This document shows positions 1 through 8,610 of a stretch of 64,000 nt of DNA, piece by piece. Every line of letters starts with the position of its first letter. Positions within the stretch are counted from its first letter, which is position 1. The translations under genes were made by a program, and so were the position numbers. The stretch comes from Enterococcus columbae DSM 7374 = ATCC 51263 (GTDB lineage Bacteria > Bacillota > Bacilli > Lactobacillales > Enterococcaceae): assembly GCF_000406925.1 (NCBI RefSeq), contig NZ_KE136347.1, positions 596,025 through 660,024 of the forward strand. Reading direction: 5' to 3'. The notes below the pieces were generated by a model that was given only the letters and a program-made list of their open reading frames with translations, was not told where the DNA came from and ran no database searches.

Positions 1-417
1 AGGAGAATTGTGTTTACTACGATCTTGAATAGCGATGATTTTCGTCGCTTTAACATTTAGCCCGGCTTCTTCTTTGACTTCTTTTATCACATTTTCCTTA
101 ACAGAGAGATTATACTCTACCCAACCGCCTGGCAAAGCCCAAGTCCCATCATTTTCTTGAACGAGCAAGATTTTATCCTCTTTGAAAATAGCAGCACGCG
201 TATCAAGCTTTGGCGTTTGATAACCCACATTCTGACAAAATAATTGCCAAATTTCTTCAACTGGTTGTTCCGTCATTTCAGCTACCATTAAGCTGGCGAT
301 TTCTCTTATTCTTTCATATCTTTCATGATCAAAAACATCTTTACCATAATACAAACCGGCTTGGGCAATACTTTGCAATTCAGCTGCCCAATGCAACCAA
401 GGATTATTCTTTACCAT
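1..417 (-). CDS. Nudix hydrolase with N-terminal helper domain (3' end cut by window)
   Basis: The minus strand reads a continuous frame from an ATG at 417, preceded by an AGGTGG ribosome-binding site, to the window edge. Roughly the first 60 residues form the helical N-terminal domain seen in ADP-ribose-pyrophosphatase-like Nudix proteins. A Nudix box follows (GGWVEYN...KEVKEEAGL). The box is degenerate: the first Glu of G-x5-E is Leu, and the Arg of RE is Lys, while the EExG metal-binding core is kept. The family hydrolyses nucleoside diphosphates linked to another group; the substrate cannot be told here. The C-terminus lies outside the window. Confidence 0.85.
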   Translation of the reverse strand, partial: MVKNNPWLHWAAELQSIAQAGLYYGKDVFDHERYERIREIASLMVAEMTEQPVEEIWQLFCQNVGYQTPKLDTRAAIFKEDKILLVQENDGTWALPGGWVEYNLSVKENVIKEVKEEAGLNVKATKIIAIQDRSKHNSP

Positions 418-548
418 TACGCCACCTCATTTATCAACTAATTTACCTTACATTTTATCACAAAACGCTGTCAAAAAAAGGCCAAATGAAGCATTTACAC
501 GTATGCCTATTCATTGGGGAGAATCTAGTATTATTTTTATAAAAATCA

Positions 549-600
549 ATCATCCGAATAGTCAAGTTGCGTTTTACTCATCTTTGACTATTCGGATGAT
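549..600. terminator. Bidirectional rho-independent terminator
   Basis: A perfect 17-bp inverted repeat (549-565 with 584-600, arms ATCATCCGAATAGTCAA / TTGACTATTCGGATGAT) with an 18-nt loop is flanked by T-rich sequence on both sides. It lies just after the stop of the NRPS gene and before the Nudix gene. Confidence 0.85.
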
Positions 601-647
601 TTTAATTATTTATACCAGCGGATTTACAAAATATTCCCATATTTTCG

Positions 648-3600
648 TTATTCAATTTCAGCTTTAAGTGACATTCCCCCTAGTGCAATTAAATATCCCT
701 TATCACCACTTGTAAAACAGGTAAAGCGCACTTTATTTGTATGAAGCTTGGCTAGCTGTTTAGCAGCGCTCCTTAATTGCTCAATTAAACTAGGGACCTC
801 CTCTTTGTGGATTTCTCCTAAATAATTAATATTCAGAAAAGTTTCTTCAAAGGTAGGAATGAATGGATTGTCAACAAATTTATCAGAAGAAGTCAGATAG
901 TCGATATGAATCCCTGCTTTTTCGTAAATTGCTTTAAAATTCTGCTCACTCTTAGAAAATAACCTTTCGTCCTCTGGTTTATCAATATGATAAGTGGTAT
1001 AGATACTGCAATGAATATCCGCAAAAAGCTCTTTATAATCAACATTAGCAAACCTTCTTAGATTTTTCAGTATTTGAAAGGCAAAGACTGGAGCACCTGT
1101 TTTTTGATGGACTAGTTTTGCCAGTTGAGCAAATAACTGATTAGCCCGATCCTCGCGATTTTTAGTTGTTAAGGTAAAGCGATATTCATCAAACAGACAA
1201 GTTGTATCATAGTTAAAAAACATTCGGAAACTGTCATTTGCTAATTGAATCTCACGATAGTAATTAGATTCAGCTAATTCTATTAATCGTTGTTCATTAT
1301 TGGCGGCAATCACTGAATTGACAAAGCTTGCATAAGAAGGAACGTGAGGATTTTCCTCATTTTTTTGATAATAGGCAAGCAATTGATTTTTAAAAACATG
1401 GATAGAGGCTGCATCGGCAATATGATGACTCACCAATAAATATAACTGGGCGCTTTTAAATGACTCTCGAACAAGTAAAAATTGTAGCATTTGTTTATCC
1501 GGAGATTGCTGTAATAATTGAGCATGGATTGCTTGTAGCTTTTCGTTTAATCGACATTCAGCTTCTCTAGGCTGCAAAAACGCAAGATCAATAAACGCAA
1601 GATCCTTAAGTTTAATTGGGCTATAGGCAAGCTCGACAAAACGACGATCCATGATTAGACAACGAGTCAATTGTTGATGCTTAACAAATTTATTTAAAGC
1701 AACCATTAGTTTCACATAATTAGGCTGATCAAAATTAATCACTGTTTGCAAAATACTATTAAAATTTTTTCGCAAATAAAACTCCTGACGACTGAATAAT
1801 GGGAAGACTTGCACAACTTTTGGCTGCACTATCTGCTCATTTTTCCTAATAAAAATTTTATCCGCTTGTTTGGCAAGAGGTAAACTAGCGTTGATCAATT
1901 CATATAATTTTTCCTCACCTTCACCAACTAAAATTTTCTTTCCGGCATCATTAATGATTTTCCCACCTAAATCTGTCCAATCAATTGTCCAATGCTCCGC
2001 TAGTTGATCATCTTCTGGTACGATCCCCATTTTAACATTAATTAGTGTCAACAATTGTTTAAAGCTTGAATGACCGATAAATTCTTCTTCTGATAATGTT
2101 AAACCAAATTTCTCTTCTATTTCTGTCAGCAGGACAACTCCATCAACGGAATCCCCACCTGAGAGGAAAAAATCGGCAGTTTCATCGGTTAAAGGAAATT
2201 GAAGTACCGATTCCCAGATTGTTTTCAACTGATTAAAATGACTTTCTTTTTTAGCGAACTGTTGATTGGTTAAATTTTTAGTTACTTGTTCATGAAATCG
2301 CTGTTGTAAGGCTGCTCGGTCAACTTTTCCGTTTTTGTTTAGTGGAAGCTCAGCCATACTGACAATCAATTTTGGTAGAAAATACTTTTCTAAGCTGTTC
2401 TCTACGTTTTGAATAATTTGGCTATCGGCAATTTTCTTTTCCTTATCTTTCCAACTAATATAGGCAACCAGAATCTGCTTATCATGATAGGGCTCATAGC
2501 TGACTACGGCTTCTCTAATTAAAGGATTATGCTGTAAAAGTTTTTTCTCAATTTCCTCCGCCTCTACACGCACACCGTTTATCTTAAATTGATGATCTTT
2601 ACGACCAATCAGGTAATATTGATTCTCCGCGTAATAACCCAAATCACCGGTCTTGTAGGCTAGCTGACCATCGATTTGCAGGATTTTTTCCTTATTTTCC
2701 TTGGGATTGTTAAGATAACCATTAAACATGCCTTTACCTGCTAGCACAAGCTCGCCTTCAGTATTCGGTTTTTCAATAATGCAGCCTTTTTCATCGAGCA
2801 AGTAGACTTTTACGCCTTGAAGTGGTGCGCCTATCGCTACAGTCTTTTCCTTTTTGTAATTTGTAACAGCAAATTTAGTCGCATAAATCGAAAACTCTGT
2901 TGGTCCATACAGATTGAATAACTCAAAATGAGGTTTTTCCTTGACATATTTTTCAGCAATTTCAACCGGGAATTTTTCACCGGCGACAAAAACAAACTTT
3001 AAAGAATGCTGCTTTGCCTTTAGCTCTTCATAAATATGACGCAAGATAGCCGGAGAAATCGCTATATGAGTAATCCTAAATTGCTCAATATAACGTGGAA
3101 TTTTATTAAATTTATCACGTTCATCTTGAATGACGATTGTCCCTTCTCCAAAAAGCCAACAAAACATCTGCGTAAAAGTCACATCAAATGAATAATTGCC
3201 AGAAAATAGAAACTTATCCCCTGCGGTCATTGGAAAAGCTTCGGCCAAATCAAAAATTCGACCTAAAAAAGCTTGATCCGACAATTGACAGCCCTTAGGC
3301 ATCCCCGTGGTACCAGATGTCATTAAAATACAAAAAATATTTTCTGGTAGATAAGTCACTGGCTTATCCCTATCTTTTTCAAGTTGATAAGTAAATTGTT
3401 GTAATGTTTTAAAAGGAATAAAAAGTGAGTCACCGATATCATGATGCTGTAGCTCTTTTTCTGTAATCAAAGCTTGTGGCCCAATTGTTTTGATAATATG
3501 AATAACTTTATCCTCAGGTATCTCATAGGGTAATGGTAGTAGCGCTTTTCCCGCTTTTATCAGCGCTAGCATGGTTATTAAAACCTCTTTTTTGTCTTTT

Positions 3601-3788
3601 AAGCGTATGGCAACAGGTAAATTGTTTGTACCCAGCATTTTTCTTAAAAAGTATGCTCTACTTTTCACAAGATTAGCTAATTCAAGATAGGTTAACGTTT
3701 CATCAATTCCTTCAATGGCTGGTTGAGCTGGCATTGTTGTTGCATATTTTTCCAAGCGCTCAATAAGCAATTGCCGTAAATTATTCAT
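648..3788 (-). CDS. Stand-alone nonribosomal peptide synthetase, A-PCP-C order
   Basis: About 1,046 residues. An adenylation domain (roughly residues 10-500) shows motif A3 (TSGTTGMPKG), A5 (NLYGPTE), A7 (YKTGD), A8 (GRKDHQFKINGVRVEAEEIE) and A10 (NKNGKVDR). A peptidyl-carrier domain follows near residue 545, with the phosphopantetheine Ser in DFFLSGGDS. The last 450 residues resemble a condensation domain whose active-site motif reads SHHIADAAS, so H-x3-D is kept but the first His of the classic HHxxxDG is Ser and the Gly is Ala. I chose the ATG at 3788 (GAAAGGAAGTG 6 nt upstream) over a TTG six codons earlier. No thioesterase or partner module is adjacent. A one-module enzyme ending in C suggests condensation onto a free amine or a partner coded elsewhere; the product is unknown. 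Confidence 0.88.
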   Translation of the reverse strand: MNNLRQLLIERLEKYATTMPAQPAIEGIDETLTYLELANLVKSRAYFLRKMLGTNNLPVAIRLKDKKEVLITMLALIKAGKALLPLPYEIPEDKVIHIIKTIGPQALITEKELQHHDIGDSLFIPFKTLQQFTYQLEKDRDKPVTYLPENIFCILMTSGTTGMPKGCQLSDQAFLGRIFDLAEAFPMTAGDKFLFSGNYSFDVTFTQMFCWLFGEGTIVIQDERDKFNKIPRYIEQFRITHIAISPAILRHIYEELKAKQHSLKFVFVAGEKFPVEIAEKYVKEKPHFELFNLYGPTEFSIYATKFAVTNYKKEKTVAIGAPLQGVKVYLLDEKGCIIEKPNTEGELVLAGKGMFNGYLNNPKENKEKILQIDGQLAYKTGDLGYYAENQYYLIGRKDHQFKINGVRVEAEEIEKKLLQHNPLIREAVVSYEPYHDKQILVAYISWKDKEKKIADSQIIQNVENSLEKYFLPKLIVSMAELPLNKNGKVDRAALQQRFHEQVTKNLTNQQFAKKESHFNQLKTIWESVLQFPLTDETADFFLSGGDSVDGVVLLTEIEEKFGLTLSEEEFIGHSSFKQLLTLINVKMGIVPEDDQLAEHWTIDWTDLGGKIINDAGKKILVGEGEEKLYELINASLPLAKQADKIFIRKNEQIVQPKVVQVFPLFSRQEFYLRKNFNSILQTVINFDQPNYVKLMVALNKFVKHQQLTRCLIMDRRFVELAYSPIKLKDLAFIDLAFLQPREAECRLNEKLQAIHAQLLQQSPDKQMLQFLLVRESFKSAQLYLLVSHHIADAASIHVFKNQLLAYYQKNEENPHVPSYASFVNSVIAANNEQRLIELAESNYYREIQLANDSFRMFFNYDTTCLFDEYRFTLTTKNREDRANQLFAQLAKLVHQKTGAPVFAFQILKNLRRFANVDYKELFADIHCSIYTTYHIDKPEDERLFSKSEQNFKAIYEKAGIHIDYLTSSDKFVDNPFIPTFEETFLNINYLGEIHKEEVPSLIEQLRSAAKQLAKLHTNKVRFTCFTSGDKGYLIALGGMSLKAEIE

Positions 3789-3958
3789 AGTGTCACTTCC
3801 TTTCAAAATTTGCCATAATTTGTTATCTGCATTTTATTATCCAATTATTTCGTTCACTTTTTTTCACAATGAATATTGGTTACATAATAACAAAAGCGTT
3901 AACTAAATACAACTATTGCTAGAAAAAATAAAAAACGGATAATCACCTAATGAATAAT

Positions 3959-5472
3959 GGCTCTTTGTCAAATTGGACTGATGAGTTTTACAAAAGGAAT
4001 AGGCAGAGATAGACAGCTATTTGCTATCTCTGCTCTTTTTGTTATTTCGATTCAATTAAACTATTCATCAGAAATAGTCTTAATTTCATGTTCACAAATG
4101 ATCGAAAACCATAACTAACCCGTTTTAAAGTTTTAATATGTGTATTCTTGGCTTCTATTTTGCCGTTAGAATAAGGATAAATCAGTGCATTTCTTATTCC
4201 TTCTTCATAGTTTATTAAGTTTTGTAACTTCTCTTTCAGTACTTCATCTAGTGTATCTGGTAACGTTTTTAATATCTCAAAAAATGTATCTGGATCTTTA
4301 TTATCAAAAGCTTCTAATAAATCATGGACATACTGATAGCCTAATTTGAGTTTAGGAGAAAAAGCCAATAACCGGTCAACCATCATTTCTTCTGTTAAAA
4401 GTGGAAATTTAGGTTGGCGAAAACTGCGCCAGGATTTATATTCTGTAACATCTAAGTTTGCTCTTTTCTTTAGGATATAGCGCCAATTACTTTTTAATTT
4501 TGCAGCTTGGCTTCTTTTTTTCTCTTTGATTAATCCTTTCATTTCGCGTACGCGACAGTCATTGAGTGCTTGATTGATATGTTTGACAATATGAAAGCGA
4601 TCAATGATTAATTGGGCATTAGGAAAGTGACTCGCAATCAATTGCATATAACTCGCGTTCATATCTGAAACTAAAAATTGTACGTCTTCCTTATTTTTGG
4701 CGTTTTGAAAATAGTTTTTCAAATAAGGTAATTTACGAGTGGGTAAAACATCCAACAATTTCCCTGTTTCACCATCTACACAAATAAAACTCATTTTATC
4801 TTCTAAAGAAGTATGTGAGCGGAATTCATCTACTAGTAAAACTTTCGGTAAGTACAACTGTTTTGCTTTAGGCAACTGAGGTTTAAATGAGCGCAAGACA
4901 CGAATAACCGTAGAAATAGAAACCTGACATTGTTTAGCGATAAAAGTAAGCGACACTTTTTCTTTTAATAAATCCATCATTTTAAATCGCACCTGCTCAG
5001 AGATAGCATGATGGGGGCGAATAAAATAGCTTTGGGCAGTCCAATAGTGTCTACACTTTTTACATACATAGCGTTGCTTATTTAAATGCATGACCATTGG
5101 TAAGTGGTTGAAAGCTTCTAAGCGTACAGTGACTGTTTTCTTGCCGTTTTTGACTACAGCGAACTTTCCATCATCATCTATCACATTGGCACCACAACAT
5201 TTACAAGGTGAAGGTTGAGGGGAAAGATTCGCTTTAATGACAAGAGTCATCTGATGGTTGATTTTCTCCTGAGTAATTTCAAGAATTGTTAAATTTGGGT
5301 CTATTAATCGTAACATTTTTTTGATAGAATGATTCATATAGCATACCGTCCTCTCTTGGGTTATTTGTGGTAATTTAATCATATCAGAGAACGGTATGTT
5401 TTTTTATACCTAAAATGAAAAATTGGACTGAAGAATCGATTTTGATTCATCAGTCCAATTTATTATAGAGCC
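3959..5472 (-). mobile_element. Complete ISL3-family insertion sequence
   Basis: The element is bounded by terminal inverted repeats: the left end reads GGCTCTTTGTCAAATTGGAC, and the right end, read inward, GGCTCTATAATAAATTGGAC. Both continue with TGATGA. It is flanked by identical 9-bp copies of ATGAATAAT (3950-3958 and 5473-5481); 8-bp duplications are usual for ISL3, so one base may be chance. One intact transposase gene fills it. Matching ends and target duplications point to a recent insertion. It sits inside the arms of an older terminator hairpin (see findings). Confidence 0.92.
4042..5337 (-). CDS. ISL3-family transposase
   Basis: About 431 residues from the ATG at 5337, which has a GAGAGGA site upstream; an in-frame ATG also exists at 5382. 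The N-terminal half carries two zinc-finger-type CxxC pairs (PCKCCG and VCKKCRHYW) and a helix-turn-helix (FIAKQCQVSISTVIRVL). The DDE catalytic core starts at LLVDEF and continues through LVSDMNASY and IIDRFHIVKHI, and the family's C-terminal YSNGKIEAKNTHIKTLKR is present. No interruption is seen, so it should be active. Confidence 0.93.
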   Translation of the reverse strand: MNHSIKKMLRLIDPNLTILEITQEKINHQMTLVIKANLSPQPSPCKCCGANVIDDDGKFAVVKNGKKTVTVRLEAFNHLPMVMHLNKQRYVCKKCRHYWTAQSYFIRPHHAISEQVRFKMMDLLKEKVSLTFIAKQCQVSISTVIRVLRSFKPQLPKAKQLYLPKVLLVDEFRSHTSLEDKMSFICVDGETGKLLDVLPTRKLPYLKNYFQNAKNKEDVQFLVSDMNASYMQLIASHFPNAQLIIDRFHIVKHINQALNDCRVREMKGLIKEKKRSQAAKLKSNWRYILKKRANLDVTEYKSWRSFRQPKFPLLTEEMMVDRLLAFSPKLKLGYQYVHDLLEAFDNKDPDTFFEILKTLPDTLDEVLKEKLQNLINYEEGIRNALIYPYSNGKIEAKNTHIKTLKRVSYGFRSFVNMKLRLFLMNSLIESK

Positions 5473-5481
5473 ATGAATAAT

Positions 5482-5639
5482 CATTGGTTAGTTATCCGCT
5501 TTGTTTTTCTTATTATTTTTTAGTATCTTCATCGTCCATCTTCGATTCCGACAATCCGCAAAGAAGCTTGATATATCAATACTCAATAATTAAAAACTAT
5601 CTCGTGACAACGGTATGACAGCTGAAAATTAGAAAAAAA
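5482..5639. other. Junction between flanking DNA and integrase; probable att end
   Basis: This short non-coding stretch holds the right arm of the split terminator (5482-5498), then T-rich sequence and unique sequence up to the integrase stop codon. In elements with this gene order the attachment site lies just beyond the integrase stop, so one att core is expected here. The partner repeat at the far end is outside the window, so the core cannot be defined. Confidence 0.4.
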
Positions 5640-6782
5640 TTAAATATCAAACCTCGTAAATTCATCTGCGAGTGCTTGATTGGTTTCGGGATATAGGTGT
5701 CCATATTTATCTAAGGTAGTTTTAATTGATGCATGACCTAGACGTTTCGATATCGCATAAATATTTTTATTGTGTTCAATTAAAAAGGCAACATGCGAGT
5801 GTCTAAGTCCATGTAAGTGAATTGGTTTTACTCCTGCAAATTCTGCTAATTGCTTTATTCTCCTTAAAATAGTTCTTGGAGATGGGGGTAATCCATCATA
5901 AGAAAAAACCAATTCTATATTTTCACCAATAGTTTGTTGTTCATTTTTCCATGTTTTTAAGTCTATAACAGTTTGCTTATCTAATGAAATAGTTCGTATA
6001 CTTGAAGTATTTTTTGTTTCAGCAAATTCATAATCTTGTCTTGTTCGGATATAGATTGATTTGTTTATACTACATGTACCTTTAGATAAGTCAAAATCAT
6101 TCCATTGTAATGCTAATAGTTCTTCACTTCTTACACCTGTAACAAAGATAAAACGCATTAATCGTTTATAAAATTCTTCATAAAAATCAGCACTATAGAC
6201 ACTATTATACACTTTCTTAAATTCATCTACTGTCCAAAATTCTATTTGGGGACGTCGAGATTTTATCTTCCCTATAGTGTCTACGGGATTCTCTTCAATG
6301 ATTTCAAGTGCAATAGCTCGTTTAAAAACTACCCTCAGTTTATTAAATATTTGTTTGATGTAATTTTGAGATAAGGGTTGTTCAATCCCTTTATTTACGA
6401 TACGGATTTGTACTAAAAACTGTTGAAATTCTTGAATATGGATCGGTCGAATCTTCTCAAGCTGCATTTTTCCAAAAAAATCTAATGCTCGTTGCAAAGT
6501 ATGATTCGTTTTTACATAAGTTTTTTCTACAGTTCCTAGCTTATACCATGGAAAAAAATATTTTTGATAAAAATCATAAAAGGTTATTCCTTGTAAATAA
6601 ATTCCTTGAGAATCAGAAAAATTTTGTTTTAATTCTTCCAATACTTTTTTTGCTTCACCTTGTGTTTTGAATCCTCTTCTAGTAACCTGAATTCTTTTGC
6701 CAAATTTATCGTGGCCAATAGTTGCAGAAAAAAACCATGTCCCTCTTTTCTTATCTTTATAAATATTTGCAACTCTTCTCAA
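5640..6782 (-). CDS. int: Tyrosine-recombinase integrase of an integrative element
   Basis: 380 residues. The N-terminus (NIYKDKKRGTWFFSATIGHD) is an AP2-like arm-binding domain, residues 60-165 form the SAM-like core-binding domain, and the C-terminal half is the phage_integrase catalytic domain. Visible catalytic residues are Arg in TGVRSEELLAL, the HLHGLRHSH box (H-x-x-R), the later His in LGHASIKTT and the Tyr in DKYGHLY. The enzyme would insert and excise the element by site-specific recombination. It is followed at a 4-bp interval (upstream in transcription) by a small DUF3173 gene, an arrangement known from streptococcal and enterococcal ICEs. Confidence 0.93.
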   Translation of the reverse strand: MRRVANIYKDKKRGTWFFSATIGHDKFGKRIQVTRRGFKTQGEAKKVLEELKQNFSDSQGIYLQGITFYDFYQKYFFPWYKLGTVEKTYVKTNHTLQRALDFFGKMQLEKIRPIHIQEFQQFLVQIRIVNKGIEQPLSQNYIKQIFNKLRVVFKRAIALEIIEENPVDTIGKIKSRRPQIEFWTVDEFKKVYNSVYSADFYEEFYKRLMRFIFVTGVRSEELLALQWNDFDLSKGTCSINKSIYIRTRQDYEFAETKNTSSIRTISLDKQTVIDLKTWKNEQQTIGENIELVFSYDGLPPSPRTILRRIKQLAEFAGVKPIHLHGLRHSHVAFLIEHNKNIYAISKRLGHASIKTTLDKYGHLYPETNQALADEFTRFDI

Positions 6783-6786
6783 TTTA

Positions 6787-6972
6787 TTATTCCTCCCAAG
6801 AAATATTGAGAACTTCTTCTAAAACGGAAACAGGAATTCTTTTTATTTTTGAATTACGATAAAACGAATATCCTCTCGCCACTAAAAGTTCTTTACATTC
6901 CTTGAATATTTTTTGAGCGTAATATCGAGAGAAACCTAGATTAACTAAATCTTGACGAGTAGCTGTTTTCAT
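6787..6972 (-). CDS. DUF3173 family protein, probable excisionase-like partner of Int
   Basis: 61 residues from the ATG at 6972, with GAAGGTGAT upstream. The pattern DLVNLGFSRYYAQKI followed by a basic helix and IPVSVLEEVLN matches the DUF3173 family, small winged-helix-like proteins coded beside integrases of ICEs. The stop codon is 4 bp from the integrase start, so the two are probably co-transcribed. A role in directing excision is inferred from location. Confidence 0.75.
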   Translation of the reverse strand: MKTATRQDLVNLGFSRYYAQKIFKECKELLVARGYSFYRNSKIKRIPVSVLEEVLNISWEE

Positions 6973-7053
6973 TCTATCACCTTCTATTCTTTTTTTCATT
7001 ATTCAATTTCATTTGAATAGGTCAGGTAAGTTTTTTTAGTTTACAGTTAACAG

Positions 7054-7230
7054 TTAGAAAAATGTGCTCATATATAAATAGTTTGTTTGTAATTGAGAAT
7101 CAACAAAAATACCAATTGCATCGTATTGCTCTCTCTTTTCATCGAAGGAATTAAATTTTCTAATATCATATAGTTTCCTATCTAACTCGAACAAAATATT
7201 TGTATAAATTTTACATATCGGTGTTTTCAA
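7054..7230 (-). CDS. Small hypothetical protein with TTG start
   Basis: A 58-residue frame begins at a TTG at 7230, four bases after a strong GGAGGTGG ribosome-binding site, and ends at TAA 7054-7056. Composition looks coding: it is rich in charged residues (ELDRKLYDIRKFNSFDEKRE) with a hydrophobic C-terminal part. It lies upstream of the DUF3173 gene on the same strand, where ICEs often code small accessory proteins. No family is recognised. Confidence 0.6.
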   Translation of the reverse strand: MKTPICKIYTNILFELDRKLYDIRKFNSFDEKREQYDAIGIFVDSQLQTNYLYMSTFF

Positions 7231-7794
7231 TCCGCCACCTCCACAAAATATCTAATCTACGCTAATTGCAAATGATTCCTTGTAGTATTAATGCTACAAC
7301 TATCGATTTTTGAAAAATGTTGATATACAATTAAAATAATCATTATTAATAGACTTGAGTGCATTTGGTCATGCACATTAGTCCAATTTGAACTACCGCC
7401 TCTATTCAAGACAAGCCGGCATTTACTATGAAGTATCATTATCCCTATCTATATCTTCGCAGACAAGAACACCACTCTTCCCTATTATTTAATTATTTAT
7501 CGCTCATTTTCTTTTATCCTTATTCATAAATTGAATAGTATTCATTTAAACCAAATTCAGTGATTCAGCAGAAATTTCTTGGCGTAATTAAATAAAACGC
7601 TCAATAGATAGTTAACGTCTCAAGTCTATCTATTCACTTTTCAAAGAACTATATACATCTTTGAAAGAATAATCTTACATCTCACTCTATAGAGTTTTTC
7701 TTCTTTCACTCAATAGATGAATTTAGAATAAGAATAGAATAGCTATATTTATATTTTTTAAAAAAATCTTAAGAATTAATTTTTGTAATGTAAA
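7231..7794. other. Non-coding stretch with hairpins
   Basis: No convincing gene is seen. A short frame on the minus strand (7257-7439) lacks a ribosome-binding site. Two inverted repeats are visible: one around 7602-7635 (AATAGATAG...CTATCTATT) and a perfect TTCAAAGA / TCTTTGAA pair near 7638-7663. They could be regulator or Int/Xis binding sites at the control end of the element. Confidence 0.35.
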
Positions 7795-7796
7795 AA

Positions 7797-7838
7797 AAAT
7801 TCTCGTTAACATTCAAGAGTAGAACGTTAACGAGAACT
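7797..7838 (-). terminator. Rho-independent terminator after the AbiL pair
   Basis: An inverted repeat TTCTCGTTAAC ... GTTAACGAGAA is followed on the minus strand by a run of eight T. It lies about 90 bp after the stop codon of the RloB-like gene. Confidence 0.85.
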
Positions 7839-7923
7839 TTAACATACAATTCACTACCTAATTTAACTAAATTTTTTTGGTCCATTCAAAGTTTTTAGCA
7901 AACAAATTACAGTTGAATTTTTA

Positions 7924-8610
7924 CTACATATTTTTATTTCTCTTTTTAATTTTATCAATTTCATCTTCTAAATTTATCAATTCTTTTACCAACTTATGAA
8001 CAGTTGTTCCTGGATTTTTTTTAGAACAAGGAATATTCGGATTATATTTTTTTTCTAATTTTTCAGCATTTTTTATTGCTGTTTTGGTTTTAGGATATAA
8101 AAGATCAAATACTCTAGGATCATTTTTTTCATACTTATCTATGCCATTTATTTTCAAATAACGTCTTAATTTTTCAGTGTACTGTTTCCTATCAATTGCT
8201 GACTGTAAAAATTCCATATGAAGTAAATACCACAACTCAAAAGAATCATTTGACCATCCCACACGATATCCTTTTGCCTCAGCTGAACTTATAGAGTTAT
8301 CAAAATAATCTATAGGAATATCGTCCATATCAAAGATTATCCAGACATTTTCATAAATTCTGGGTTCTTTTCTAATAATATCTTCAATATCTGAAATTAA
8401 TCTAAAATTACTTGAGCCTATTCCTTTTATTTCAAATTTTGGAATAGTTATCAATTCCTCATGACCTGCGTATTTTTCATTAATCATATTTGCGAATTTG
8501 CGAAAATAAATGACTTCGGTTTTTGTTCCTTCGCTTGCAATAAAATACGTTTTTGGCTCAGGTAAACGTTGACGTTCAGCTCTAGCTCTTTTTCCAATTT
8601 TTTTAGGCAT
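7924..8610 (-). CDS. RloB-like nuclease subunit of an AbiL-type abortive-infection system
   Basis: 228 residues with the RloB signature: an N-terminal TYFIASEGTKTEVIYF block with the acidic Toprim-like Glu, a central IIFDMDD acidic cluster, and NDSFELWYLLHME. The RloB family (the second gene of lactococcal AbiL) is thought to be a Toprim-like nuclease restrained by its ATPase partner. It follows the ATPase gene with no spacer, a typical two-gene defence operon. The basic tail (KIKKRNKN) may bind nucleic acid. Function is inferred from family and pairing. Confidence 0.85.
   Translation of the reverse strand: MPKKIGKRARAERQRLPEPKTYFIASEGTKTEVIYFRKFANMINEKYAGHEELITIPKFEIKGIGSSNFRLISDIEDIIRKEPRIYENVWIIFDMDDIPIDYFDNSISSAEAKGYRVGWSNDSFELWYLLHMEFLQSAIDRKQYTEKLRRYLKINGIDKYEKNDPRVFDLLYPKTKTAIKNAEKLEKKYNPNIPCSKKNPGTTVHKLVKELINLEDEIDKIKKRNKNM

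Noticed and set aside
7257-7439. 60-codon minus-strand frame in the control region
   Set aside because: No ribosome-binding site, random-looking composition, no family resemblance.
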